A stretch of DNA of 64,000 bases from Novosphingobium sp. KCTC 2891. Its GTDB lineage: Bacteria; Pseudomonadota; Alphaproteobacteria; Sphingomonadales; Sphingomonadaceae. Each line of letters begins with the position of its first letter. The stretch's first letter is position 1. The translations under genes were made by a program, and so were the position numbers. The DNA lies in NCBI RefSeq assembly GCF_025938155.1, contig NZ_JAPCZG010000010.1, forward strand, positions 57,016 through 121,015. Direction: 5' to 3'. This document shows, one piece after another, positions 18,448 through 27,468 of this stretch. Below the pieces are notes generated by a model. That model ran no database searches and was not told where the DNA came from. It saw only the letters and a program-made list of their open reading frames with translations.

Positions 18448-18768
18448 CTACTCGGGACGCCGGTTCGAAATCCTGATGATGTTGCGGAAGGCGACACCCA
18501 CCCCCACAAACAGCATCACCAACAGCCCCCAGGGCGAGGTCTTCGCGAACTGGTCAATAACCCAGCCCAGGAAAGCCCCACCCACCATGCCGCCGACCAG
18601 CTCTGCCAGCACACGGTTGCCCAAGCGGTAATTCGCGTCGGACCCGTCCGGTGCCGGCTTGTTGACCCGCTCATCCTCGCGCTTGCGGGCGGCCATGAGC
18701 CGCTCATCGAGCGTGGTGATCCGCGAGTCTTCGCCGATGGGCGCCAAGTCGGACTTTTCGTCGGCCAT
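18448..18768 (-). CDS. AtpZ/AtpI-family F0F1 assembly protein
   Basis: The protein has 106 residues. A charged N-terminal half is followed by two membrane helices (LVGGMVGGAFLGWVIDQF and PWGLLVMLFVGVGVAF) joined by a short loop, the usual layout of AtpI/AtpZ proteins. It is the first gene of the F0 operon. Relatives help assemble the c-ring or transport Mg2+ for the enzyme. The start at 18766-18768 gives MADEKSD; the open frame upstream is not family-like. Confidence 0.85.
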   Translation of the reverse strand: MADEKSDLAPIGEDSRITTLDERLMAARKREDERVNKPAPDGSDANYRLGNRVLAELVGGMVGGAFLGWVIDQFAKTSPWGLLVMLFVGVGVAFRNIIRISNRRPE

Positions 18769-18981
18769 GCCTATTTCCCCAGATCGAAAAACCCGACCGG
18801 AAGAGCAGCGCGACCAACGGCTGTCCGCCGGGAGCGCCTGCCCCTTAGGCGGGGGTATTCTTCGAGTCAACCGCTACAGCGGCAGGACGAACCGAAATGG
18901 AAAGCCCCTCCCCGGTTGACGGAGAGGGGCAGAAATACGTCGGTGTTACGTATGCGCGGGTTTGCGCGGCATAGGCCCAAC

Positions 18982-19365
18982 TCAGGGGCAACGCGCATCG
19001 CGCAGCGGCGGCGCGCTGGTGCGCGTCTGCCAGGAACCGTCGGGCGCCTGATACTTTTCCCCGGGCTTGGTCTGCGCGATCAGCAGACAGCCGGATGTGA
19101 GCGCATATTCTTCCACCGTGGCGCTGTTGGCCTTCGCCTTGTCGGCATAGACGGCCTTCCGCTTGATGTTGATGTCCTCGACCACTGCGCGCAGCGCCGG
19201 GCTGGGCGTGGAGACATAGCCGAGGTAGCCGTCCATCTTCTCGCCCACCTGCCCGGCCGAGCGCGCCGCGGCATAGGCCGGGTCGCGCTGCGCGAAGGCA
19301 GCGGCCGGAAGAACGAGGCTGGCGAGCGCCGCAGCGGCGACAGCCTTGGTGAAAGTGCGGCCCAT
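18982..19365 (-). CDS. YdbL-family periplasmic protein (DUF1318)
   Basis: The protein has 127 residues. A signal peptide is evident (MGRTFTKAVAAAALASLVLPAAAFAQ). The mature part contains ARSAGQVGEKMDGYLGYV and INIKRKAVYADKAK, which matches the YdbL family. In E. coli YdbL modulates the YdbH-YnbE bridge that moves phospholipid toward the outer membrane. It is last in the order ydbH-ynbE-ydbL, as in E. coli, directly after the lipoprotein gene. Confidence 0.82.
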   Translation of the reverse strand: MGRTFTKAVAAAALASLVLPAAAFAQRDPAYAAARSAGQVGEKMDGYLGYVSTPSPALRAVVEDINIKRKAVYADKAKANSATVEEYALTSGCLLIAQTKPGEKYQAPDGSWQTRTSAPPLRDARCP

Positions 19366-19367
19366 GA

Positions 19368-19565
19368 TCAGAAAATCTCCGCGTTCTTGTCGATCGTCTG
19401 CGCGGCGTCGGCCGCGAGGCGATAGACCACTTCCTGCTTGATGTTGATGTTCAGCTCGATGACGATCGGCTTGTCCGGCGCTTTCACCGAAATGCAGCCG
19501 GGCAGCATCATCGCGCCTCCCACCAGCGGCAGCGCCCGCAGCAGGCGCCACCCGATATCGAACAT
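19368..19565 (-). CDS. YnbE-family outer-membrane lipoprotein
   Basis: The protein has 65 residues from the ATG at 19565; in-frame ATGs at 19589 and 19640 are alternatives and none has a strong ribosome site. A lipobox LPGC follows a hydrophobic stretch, so it should be lipidated and anchored in the outer membrane. The mature part (VIELNINIKQEVVYRL) is typical of YnbE, which pairs with the C-terminus of YdbH. It lies between the ydbH-like and ydbL-like genes. Confidence 0.8.
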   Translation of the reverse strand: MFDIGWRLLRALPLVGGAMMLPGCISVKAPDKPIVIELNINIKQEVVYRLAADAAQTIDKNAEIF

Positions 19566-19636
19566 CGACCGTTTTTCGCGTTCCCTCATGAGACAAAGGT
19601 TCGCAGGGTTCGCGGTTCGGGTCAATTCGAGGCTCC

Positions 19637-22600
19637 TCATGGCATGGTTCCGCTTGCTGGAGGCTGAATGCCGGGCAGGACGATGACGGGCGTCCCGCCG
19701 GGCCGCACACCGTTCGTCAGGCGTGAGATCGGACGCCCCTTCGCATCGACAAGGCCCAGCGTGCGCGGGTCCTTGATGAACGCGGGATCGTACATCGCCT
19801 TCACCGAGGTGATCAGCTGGTAGAACGGCGCGCGGATGTTGACGTTGAACTGAATCGGCAGGTTCGCCACCTGCTTCGTGATGAAATTGCGCTTCGTCCC
19901 CGTGCCCTGCTTGACCCCGCCGAAACTGACGTTGGTGACGATCTCGCCCTCCAGATCGCCGTTCATCGCGATGGTCATGGTCCGGTAGTCGAGCGACTTC
20001 AGCGCATCGAACGCGAAGTTCGCCATGGGCGACAGGTCCTTGTAGGTCAGCGCGCCGACGTAGGAAACGTTGCCCCCCGGAGGCCGCGAGACGAGCGCGC
20101 CGCCAACGATCTTGCCGCCTTCGGCATCGAACACCAGGGGCAGGCGGCCATCGAAGATGCCGCTCGCCGAAAGATTGCCAAGTTGCATCCGCTCGAGGAA
20201 CTTGGCCGCATCGAGGCCCGACACCAGCAACGTGTAGCGCCGCGTCTCCGCGATGCCCAGCCTGAGGTCGGTCGGCTCCATCGCCAGCGTGCCCCCCAGG
20301 AACGGCCAGCTCGCACCGTTCAGGCGCAGGACCTGATCGGGCAGCAGCTGGATGTCGATCGTGCCATCGTTGACCTCGATCCCCGGATTGACCGACGCGA
20401 CGCGCAGGGTCTGGTGCGGCGCAGTGACCATCCCGAGCAGGTCGGTGAACGCCAGCTTGCCGGAAAGGCCCTTCACCGGCCCGAACGCCGCCGCGAGATC
20501 GAGGCTGTCGGTGCCGAACGTGCCGCTGCTGGTCACGCCGCGTTGGCTCCAGTCGATCCGGCCATCGCCCTTCACGGTGCCCGCTGCATTGGCGACGACG
20601 CCGAGTGCGAGACGGGTGAGTTCGTCAGGCTGGAGATCCTTGTCGAAGCGCAGCCCCGGCACGGCGAGGTCGGCATGGCCGGCGCCGCTGGAAAGATCGT
20701 GGCGGATCGTGGCCCTTGCAACCTCGCGCCCCGAAGCCGGATGGCGCAGCAGCGCTTCCGCGTCGATGCGGTTGTCCGCCAGCGTCAGCGTGGCATCCTG
20801 CGCGGCGAGCAGCTCAAATCGCGCGGGGTTCATCCGGTCGGTCAGGTCGAAGCGTGCGCCGCTCAGCGACAGCCGGCCTTCGGTATAGCGCCATTCGCCG
20901 CTCGCCTTCGTCACGTCGAGCGGAACGGCGGCAAGCCGGGCCTCCACCCCGCCGAACGTGCCCGAAAAATCCTTGCCCAGCCGCGCGACCAGATCCTCCA
21001 GCCGGAAGCGCGCCGGCGCGCTGTCCGGCCCGAGCGCCACGTTCATCGCCTTGGCGGTCAGCGTGCCCGGCCAGGCAAAGCCGACTGGCCCGCTGTCGAG
21101 GTGGATCGGCGTTTCGCCCAGCTTGCCCGACAGCGCGAGCGCCGACGCCCCCGCCGCAACGCGCAGGCCGCCCGCGCCATTGCGGACGATGGCGCCGCCA
21201 CCCGCCGGGCAGATCGTCAGCCGCTGCGCATCCAGCGTGACTTGGCCCAGCGCGAGCCGGTCGAACTGCGGGGTGACGCAGCGCCGCCAGAGTGCCAGTT
21301 CCCCGTTCGAGGCGTAAGCCCCTTGCAGAGGAAGTCTGAGGTTCTGGACAGAACCACCTGGAATTGAACCGGAAAGATGCGCCATCCCTGAGAAACCGAG
21401 CGAGCCGTCGCCCACCTGCGCAACCATCATGTCGGGGATGGCGAGCGCGCCGCCGCCAGCCCGATAGCCGGCCATGGTGACGCGGAACACCGCGCGTCCC
21501 GGCGTGGACTGCTCCATCCGGCCGTTGATGCGCGGCAGTCCCTCGCCGCCAGTGCCAAAGGCGCCGGCCATATGCGGCGTTCCCTTGCCATCGCCGGACA
21601 TCTGGAAGCGCGAGAGGGTCAGTAGCGTCTGCCCGCTGCCGCCGCGCAAGATCGCGTTGGGCACGACGAAGCTCCATCCCGCCGGCTGCCGACGAAAGCT
21701 GAGATCGCCGCCCATTCGGCTGCCGCGCTCCTCGCGGGCCAGCGCACGGCGCACTTGCGCCACCATCGGTGCCAGCAGGGTACCGCTCACGGCGGTTTCG
21801 GTGGAGGCCAGCGCACGGTCGAACGTGGGGCCGCGGCGCAGTCCCTGCCCGTCCACGCTGCCTCGGAACTCCACCGCAGACAGTCCGCCGCGCGCCGCGA
21901 TGCGGCCGTCGAGGCCAAGGAGGGCCACCGTCGCGCCCCCGGCATGGACCCCGCCGGCATTGGCCGCCACTCGTCCACCCAGCACACCATCGCGCCACGC
22001 CAGCGCGGTATCCAGAGCGAGCGATTCGGCGCTCAGCTGCCCGAACGACACTTCAGATGATCGAATATTCCCCTTCGATGTCAGACCCTTGAAGTCCTTA
22101 TCTGAGGTCAGATCGAGATCCATCACCGCTTCGGCCAGCCGCACGCCGCTATCGGAGCAGTCCAGTTGCCCGAGCCGCAGCGGCCCGGCGAAGCGGGGCT
22201 TCTCGGCACTGATCGTGACTTTGCCCCAGGCGCTGGCCTTGCGGACGACGCAGCCGTTGGCCTGCAATTCCGGGGCGATCGCGGCGACAGTCCCGGCAAA
22301 GCCATCGCGCAGCCGGCCCCTGCCCTCGGCCTTGAAGCCGACCCGCCCCATGTCGGTATCGAGCATCCCGCGCCCGTCCACCAGCGTCAGCCGGTAGTCG
22401 GGCAGGCGGAATGGCTTCTGGCTCGGCGTGGCCGGGAACAGCAGCTTGTCCAGCGCGCCAAAGCTCAGCTTGTGGTTGAGATAAGATCCGTAAAGCCTTG
22501 GTTTAAAGATCCTAATCTCGCCGATTTCCGGCGCACCCAAGGCATAGACCACGCGCAGTTCGGCACGCTCGATGGTCAGGTCGGGCTTCTTCGGATCCCC

Positions 22601-22882
22601 GATGACGATGTTGCGCAGGACTTGCACGCCCGGACCGATCGTCTCGATCTCATACGTCGCTGGCAGGCCCAGCCGGGCCAGTTCGCTGTTGATGACGCGG
22701 TCGGCAATGCGGTCGCGTGCCAACCACACCCCGCCGAGCGCGGCGACGAGGACCAAGCCGGTGCCCAGCAGAACGGAGCGCGTGCGCCTGCGCCTGCGCC
22801 GCGGACGCGATTCGCCGGGCGCCGGCCCACCAAGGGAACCGGGATCGCCTGCATCTTCTGCCAAATCGGTATTGTCACCCAT
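19637..22882 (-). CDS. YdbH-like AsmA-type intermembrane lipid transport protein
   Basis: The protein has 1081 residues. An arginine-rich cytoplasmic start is followed by one membrane helix (about 36-54) and then a very long periplasmic region of repeated beta strands, the design of the YhdP/TamB/YdbH bridges that carry phospholipids between membranes. The C-terminal QFNVNIRAPFYQLITS segment is family-like. The ATG at 22882 has a GAAGGGGG site; the frame stays open 91 codons upstream over the divergent radC start, so the longer form is rejected. Adjacent YnbE and YdbL homologues support the assignment. Confidence 0.85.
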   Translation of the reverse strand: MGDNTDLAEDAGDPGSLGGPAPGESRPRRRRRRTRSVLLGTGLVLVAALGGVWLARDRIADRVINSELARLGLPATYEIETIGPGVQVLRNIVIGDPKKPDLTIERAELRVVYALGAPEIGEIRIFKPRLYGSYLNHKLSFGALDKLLFPATPSQKPFRLPDYRLTLVDGRGMLDTDMGRVGFKAEGRGRLRDGFAGTVAAIAPELQANGCVVRKASAWGKVTISAEKPRFAGPLRLGQLDCSDSGVRLAEAVMDLDLTSDKDFKGLTSKGNIRSSEVSFGQLSAESLALDTALAWRDGVLGGRVAANAGGVHAGGATVALLGLDGRIAARGGLSAVEFRGSVDGQGLRRGPTFDRALASTETAVSGTLLAPMVAQVRRALAREERGSRMGGDLSFRRQPAGWSFVVPNAILRGGSGQTLLTLSRFQMSGDGKGTPHMAGAFGTGGEGLPRINGRMEQSTPGRAVFRVTMAGYRAGGGALAIPDMMVAQVGDGSLGFSGMAHLSGSIPGGSVQNLRLPLQGAYASNGELALWRRCVTPQFDRLALGQVTLDAQRLTICPAGGGAIVRNGAGGLRVAAGASALALSGKLGETPIHLDSGPVGFAWPGTLTAKAMNVALGPDSAPARFRLEDLVARLGKDFSGTFGGVEARLAAVPLDVTKASGEWRYTEGRLSLSGARFDLTDRMNPARFELLAAQDATLTLADNRIDAEALLRHPASGREVARATIRHDLSSGAGHADLAVPGLRFDKDLQPDELTRLALGVVANAAGTVKGDGRIDWSQRGVTSSGTFGTDSLDLAAAFGPVKGLSGKLAFTDLLGMVTAPHQTLRVASVNPGIEVNDGTIDIQLLPDQVLRLNGASWPFLGGTLAMEPTDLRLGIAETRRYTLLVSGLDAAKFLERMQLGNLSASGIFDGRLPLVFDAEGGKIVGGALVSRPPGGNVSYVGALTYKDLSPMANFAFDALKSLDYRTMTIAMNGDLEGEIVTNVSFGGVKQGTGTKRNFITKQVANLPIQFNVNIRAPFYQLITSVKAMYDPAFIKDPRTLGLVDAKGRPISRLTNGVRPGGTPVIVLPGIQPPASGTMP

Positions 22883-22974
22883 CGGCCCCCTTCTTGCGCA
22901 CTGCCCCGGCATAGGCAATGCACAGTGCCCATGAACGCACGAACCCCGGGTTGGTGCCCGCGCCTTGGAACCTG

Positions 22975-23718
22975 ATGCAGGACGAACCCCGTCTCTTTCC
23001 TGAACGGAATCCGGACCGCACTGCGCGGGACCGGGTGCGCGAAATGGGGAACGATCCGTCCGGCCACCGCGCGCGCCTGCGCAAGCGCCTGCTCGACGGC
23101 GGCGAGGACTCGCTCGCTGACCACGAACTGGTCGAATACCTGCTGATGACCGCAATCCCCCAGAAGGACGTGAAGCCGCAGGCGCGGATGCTGCTCCAGC
23201 GCTTCGGCTCGCTGGCCGGGGTGCTCAATGCGGACTGGCGGGCGCTGATCGAAACCCCCGGCATCAAGGAAACCGCCGCCGCCGCGCTGAAGATCGTGGG
23301 CGTCACCGCGCGCCGCCTCGCGCGGACAGGGGTTCAACAGTTGCCCGTCCTCGGCAGCTGGCAGGCGCTGATCGACTATCTGACCATCGACATGGCGCAC
23401 CTCAATCACGAGCGGGTGCGCGTGCTCTATCTCAACACCCAGAATCGCCTGATACTGGACGAAAAGGTGGCCGACGGCGATATCGACGAAGCCGCCATCC
23501 ACCCGCGCCGCGTCATCCACAAGGCGATGGACATCGGCGCCGCAGCGCTGATCCTTGTCCACAACCATCCGTCGGGGTCCCCCCAGCCAAGCCGCGCGGA
23601 CATCCAGATTACGCAGAAGATCATCGAGGCAGGACGGCTGCTGGGCGTGGTCGTCCACGATCACGTCATCATCGGCCGTGAAGGGCATGTCTCGCTCAAG
23701 GCCCAGGGCCTGATCTGA
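22975..23718 (+). CDS. radC: RadC-family JAB/MPN-domain protein
   Basis: The protein has 247 residues from the ATG at 22975 (22918 and 23044 are alternatives). An N-terminal UPF0758-type helical region (GHRARLRKRLLDGG) with a helix-hairpin-helix segment is followed by the JAMM metalloprotease-like motif HNHPSGSPQPSRAD. Despite the name, a role in DNA repair is unproven; the family is linked to DNA metabolism. It is divergent from the ydbH-like gene. Confidence 0.9.
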   Translation: MQDEPRLFPERNPDRTARDRVREMGNDPSGHRARLRKRLLDGGEDSLADHELVEYLLMTAIPQKDVKPQARMLLQRFGSLAGVLNADWRALIETPGIKETAAAALKIVGVTARRLARTGVQQLPVLGSWQALIDYLTIDMAHLNHERVRVLYLNTQNRLILDEKVADGDIDEAAIHPRRVIHKAMDIGAAALILVHNHPSGSPQPSRADIQITQKIIEAGRLLGVVVHDHVIIGREGHVSLKAQGLI

Positions 23719-23784
23719 AAGCGGCGGTGGACAGCCCCTCACGCCCCGGGCATGACCCCTGCCGGGCAGGAGGGGCAACATACC

Positions 23785-24657
23785 ATGACACGACTGGACG
23801 ACGTCAGACATTCACCGGGAACGAGCAGAACCAGCGCCATCGCTGTGTCGCTGGCAGCCTTGTGGGCGCTGGCTTTCGTGATCGAGAAATCGACCGGCAG
23901 CGCGGGCCCGTCGTTCTTCATCCTGCTGCTCGCGGTGGTCGTCCACGGCACGGCCACGCTGGGCCTGCGCGGCATCGCCACCTTCTTCGTGGTCACCATG
24001 CTGGTCTCGTTCCTGCTTGAGGCGCTGAGCATCGCCACCGGGTTCCCCTTCGGCCTGTTCGTCCACCATATGGCCATGCCCCGCCCCCTGGGCGTCCCGC
24101 TGATCGTCCCACCGAGCTATGCGGTCCATGGCTATCTGGGATGGCGCGTGGCCTGCGCAATCCTGCGCTGCGAGGACGCCGGCCCTTCGGCGCTGCGCCT
24201 GCTGGGCGCGCCGCTGCTGGCAGCGTTCGTCATCCCCGGCTTCGACCTGGTCGTCGATCCCATGGGCGCCACCGTCGCCCACACATGGAGCTACGCCCAT
24301 CCATCGGGTTACTTCGGCGTGCCGCTGAGCAATTTCCTGGGCTGGATCGTCACTTCGTGGACGATGATTCAGGCCTATGCGCTGGTGGAGGCGCTGGTGC
24401 TGCGGGCCGAGCGGAGGGCGCACCCTTCGACCGCGCTGCGCCTTGTCCCCGCGCTTGCATGGGCGCTGATCGGCCTGCAATTCGCGATCGACCTGCTGCG
24501 CGGCCCCGGCGGCATGGCCAACGTGGCCGGCCGCAACTTTCTTGTCGCCGACATTGCCGAGGCCAGCCTGATCGCCGGCCTGTTCGCCATGGTACCGCCC
24601 GCACTGGCCGCGGCCACGGCCATACTGTCGACGCAGGATCGTGCTCTGCGACGCTGA
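23785..24657 (+). CDS. Carotenoid biosynthesis-family (DUF422/CruF-like) membrane protein
   Basis: The protein has 290 residues with about seven hydrophobic helices. The segments TGFPFGLF, FDLVVDPMG and YFGVPLSNFLGW are conserved in the DUF422 family, which includes C50 carotenoid hydratases (CruF and bisanhydrobacterioruberin hydratase). It may hydrate an end group of a carotenoid in the membrane. The ATG at 23785 has an AGGAGG site. No other crt gene is in the window, so the substrate is inferred from family only. Confidence 0.7.
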   Translation: MTRLDDVRHSPGTSRTSAIAVSLAALWALAFVIEKSTGSAGPSFFILLLAVVVHGTATLGLRGIATFFVVTMLVSFLLEALSIATGFPFGLFVHHMAMPRPLGVPLIVPPSYAVHGYLGWRVACAILRCEDAGPSALRLLGAPLLAAFVIPGFDLVVDPMGATVAHTWSYAHPSGYFGVPLSNFLGWIVTSWTMIQAYALVEALVLRAERRAHPSTALRLVPALAWALIGLQFAIDLLRGPGGMANVAGRNFLVADIAEASLIAGLFAMVPPALAAATAILSTQDRALRR

Positions 24658-24795
24658 AAATCCCGTTGCAGCCCCATGCCTTTGGTCGACGCGGCATGAC
24701 TGCCGGAAGGGGCGGCGTGAAAGGGCGGCGTGGTCGTATCGACACTGCCGGGCGCCTACGATAAGAGCGGCCCGCCCTCATTGCGCAGGTAACGA

Positions 24796-25872
24796 ATGCC
24801 CTTGAAGAAAACCATTCGTGCCGCGATCCAGTCCTGCCAAGATGGATTCTGGAAGATCCTGCCGGGATCGGACCCGGCGATATTTTCCGAGCGGCCGTAC
24901 GAGTTGCATCTCGAATTTACCAATCTGTGCAACGCGGACTGTGTATTTTGCCCTTACAGTCAACAAAACCGTCCGCACGCCTTCATGACGGACGAGATAT
25001 TTGCAAAATCCCTGTCGGATTTTGTCGCGGTGGGTGGCGGCCCGGTCGATATAACGCCGGTGGTCGGCGATGCCTTGATCCATCCCAAGGCGCTGGAATG
25101 GGTCAGGCGCTTGCGTGCGACACCGCAAGTCGACCGCATCGCGATGACGACAAATGGCATCCTCCTCGCCCGGGAAGGGATCGACGCGGTGCTCGATGCC
25201 GGCTTTTCGCGCATCAACATCAGCACCGCCGGTTTTGAAGAGGCCATGTACCGGCGCATCTACCGCAATGCGATGTATCGGAAAGTGCGCGACAATATCT
25301 ACGCGCTCTACGAGGCGAATGCCTTGCGCGCAGATCCGGTCCAACTCGTGCTGGCGATCCGTGCGGACAAGCCGCTGGAGCAGGTTCTCGCCGACCCGGA
25401 TTTCGCGCCGCTGCGCACGCACAATCCGGCCATCAGCTTCAACTATACCTATGCGAACTCCGGCGGCCTCATCAAGGACCTGCCGCCCGGAATGGTTTTC
25501 GAGCCCCCCTACCCGGGCCCCAAGCGCAAGCCCTGTTTCCAGATTTACGCCGGCCTCGTCGTGCGCTCCAACGGCGATGTGCAGGTCTGCGGCTGCGAAT
25601 CCGCCGTCAACGCGGACGAGGCACTTGTGGTGGGACACATCCTCGAATCAAGTTTGGCGGAAATCTGGCAAGGCGAGCGGCTGCAGGCCCTGCGCCAGTC
25701 GTTCGGCACTCCGTCGCTGAACTCGAACTGCCAAGCCTGCGACATGTATTACGCGCCCGTCGATTTCCACTCGCCCAAAGCCCGCGAACGTGCTTCAGTT
25801 TCGCGGCGCAGACAGGCGGGCGAGATTGTCCGCCGCCGTGGTGCGATGACGGAAGAGTGGTTGCTCGACTAG
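24796..25872 (+). CDS. Radical SAM protein with SPASM domain
   Basis: The protein has 358 residues. The radical SAM cluster motif CNADCVFC supplies Cys45, Cys49 and Cys52. A C-terminal SPASM region has cysteines at about 247, 265, 267, 312 and 315 for auxiliary iron-sulfur binding. Such enzymes modify peptides, proteins or small molecules by radical chemistry. No precursor peptide, transporter or partner enzyme is adjacent, so the substrate is unknown. Some of the sequence looks less GC-rich than its neighbours, which could mean transfer. Confidence 0.85.
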   Translation: MPLKKTIRAAIQSCQDGFWKILPGSDPAIFSERPYELHLEFTNLCNADCVFCPYSQQNRPHAFMTDEIFAKSLSDFVAVGGGPVDITPVVGDALIHPKALEWVRRLRATPQVDRIAMTTNGILLAREGIDAVLDAGFSRINISTAGFEEAMYRRIYRNAMYRKVRDNIYALYEANALRADPVQLVLAIRADKPLEQVLADPDFAPLRTHNPAISFNYTYANSGGLIKDLPPGMVFEPPYPGPKRKPCFQIYAGLVVRSNGDVQVCGCESAVNADEALVVGHILESSLAEIWQGERLQALRQSFGTPSLNSNCQACDMYYAPVDFHSPKARERASVSRRRQAGEIVRRRGAMTEEWLLD

Positions 25873-25925
25873 GGAACGATGGTGACGCCGGAAAGAGCGC
25901 TTCCTTGGCGGGCGGGATCGGCAAA

Positions 25926-25983
25926 ATAACTGACGCGCCCGTTATTAAAGCCTCCACACGCGGATAACTGACGCGTCCGTTAT
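25926..25983. promoter_or_regulatory. Two 20-bp palindromic operator-like sites
   Basis: Two copies of ATAACTGACGCGYCCGTTAT (25926-25945 and 25964-25983) sit 38 bp apart, start to start, upstream of purB. The second is palindromic except for one base pair; the first has one more mismatch. The shape (about 20 bp, GACGCGTC core, ATAAC/GTTAT ends) resembles sites for a dimeric TetR-like repressor. No such regulator gene is adjacent. Confidence 0.6.
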
Positions 25984-26063
25984 CAACCGCCGCACCCCAA
26001 CCGCTTGCATCCTGCGCCCCCTGCCCGTAGCGGCGCGGGCAAAGCAGCAATCGGAGTCGAACC

Positions 26064-27377
26064 ATGGTCCCCCGTTACGCCCGCCCCGCGATGACCGCGA
26101 TCTGGGAACCTGAAGCCCGCTATCGCATCTGGTTCGAGATCGAAGCGCACGCCACCGAGAAGCTCGGCGAGCTGGGCGTCGTCCCCCCCTCGGGCGCCAA
26201 GGCGCTGTGGGACTGGTGGGCGACGAACCCCACCATCGACGTCGCCGCCATCGATGCGATCGAGGCGGTGACCAAGCACGACGTGATCGCTTTCCTTGAC
26301 TGGGTGGCGCAGCAGGTTGGCCCCGAAGCGCGCTTCATGCACCAGGGCATGACCAGCTCCGACGTGCTGGATACCACGTTCGCGGTGCAGCTCGCCCGCG
26401 CGGCGGACCTCCTGCTCGAAGATCTCGACCAGCTGCTCGCCGCGATCAAGCGCCGCGCGGTGGAGCACAAGTACACCCCCACCATCGGTCGCAGCCACGG
26501 CATCCACGCCGAGCCGACCACCTTCGGCAAGAAGCTCGCCGAAGCCTATGCCGAGTTCAGCCGCTGCAAGACGCGCCTGCTGGCCGCGCGCGCCGAAATC
26601 GCCACTTGCGCCATCTCGGGCGCGGTGGGCACGTTCGCCAACATCGACCCGTCGGTGGAGGAATACGTCGCCGAGAAGCTGGGCCTCGCGGTCGAGCCGG
26701 TGAGCACGCAGGTGATCCCGCGCGATCGCCACGCGATGTTCTTCGCCACGCTGGGCGTGATCGCCAGCTCGATCGAGCGCCTCGCCGTCGAAGTGCGCCA
26801 CCTTCAGCGCACCGAAGTGCTCGAAGCCGAGGAATACTTCGCGCCGGGCCAGAAGGGCTCGTCGGCGATGCCGCACAAGCGCAACCCGGTGCTGACCGAG
26901 AACCTCACGGGCCTGGCCCGCATGGTCCGCTCGGCCGTCACCCCGGCGCTGGAAAACGTGGCGCTGTGGCACGAGCGCGACATCTCGCACTCGTCGGTCG
27001 AACGCTTCATCGGCCCCGACGCCACGATCACTCTCGACTTTGCGCTCGCCCGCCTCACCTCGGTGGTCGACAAGCTGCTCGTCTATCCGGAGCGGATGCA
27101 GAAGAACCTCGACAAGATGGGCGGCCTTGTCCACTCGCAGCGCGTGCTGCTGGCGCTGACGCAGGCCGGGCTGGAGCGCGACACCGCCTACCGCCTTGTC
27201 CAGCGCAACGCGATGAAGGTTTGGGAAAGCGACGGGCAGCTCAATCTCATGGAACTGCTCAAGGCCGATCCCGAAGTGGCCGCGGCGCTGACGACGGAGC
27301 AGATCGAGGACAAGTTCAACCTCGATTATCACTTCAAGGCGATCGACACGATCTTCGCCCGCGTCTTCGGCGAATAA
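26064..27377 (+). CDS. purB: Adenylosuccinate lyase
   Basis: The protein has 437 residues. It begins MVPRYARPAMTAIWEPEARY, contains the catalytic region GMTSSDVLDT, and carries the fumarase-superfamily signature GSSAMPHKRNP. It acts twice in purine synthesis, making AICAR from SAICAR and AMP from adenylosuccinate, releasing fumarate. Two palindromic sites lie 80-140 bases upstream, so transcription may be controlled there. Confidence 0.96.
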   Translation: MVPRYARPAMTAIWEPEARYRIWFEIEAHATEKLGELGVVPPSGAKALWDWWATNPTIDVAAIDAIEAVTKHDVIAFLDWVAQQVGPEARFMHQGMTSSDVLDTTFAVQLARAADLLLEDLDQLLAAIKRRAVEHKYTPTIGRSHGIHAEPTTFGKKLAEAYAEFSRCKTRLLAARAEIATCAISGAVGTFANIDPSVEEYVAEKLGLAVEPVSTQVIPRDRHAMFFATLGVIASSIERLAVEVRHLQRTEVLEAEEYFAPGQKGSSAMPHKRNPVLTENLTGLARMVRSAVTPALENVALWHERDISHSSVERFIGPDATITLDFALARLTSVVDKLLVYPERMQKNLDKMGGLVHSQRVLLALTQAGLERDTAYRLVQRNAMKVWESDGQLNLMELLKADPEVAAALTTEQIEDKFNLDYHFKAIDTIFARVFGE

Positions 27378-27468
27378 GCCGGACACGCTCCGCCAACCGG
27401 GACTCGCCTTCCGCGCCGAAGCGACATAGTGTTGCGTCGGACGGAAGGGTGACCGGGGAAGGACGAGG

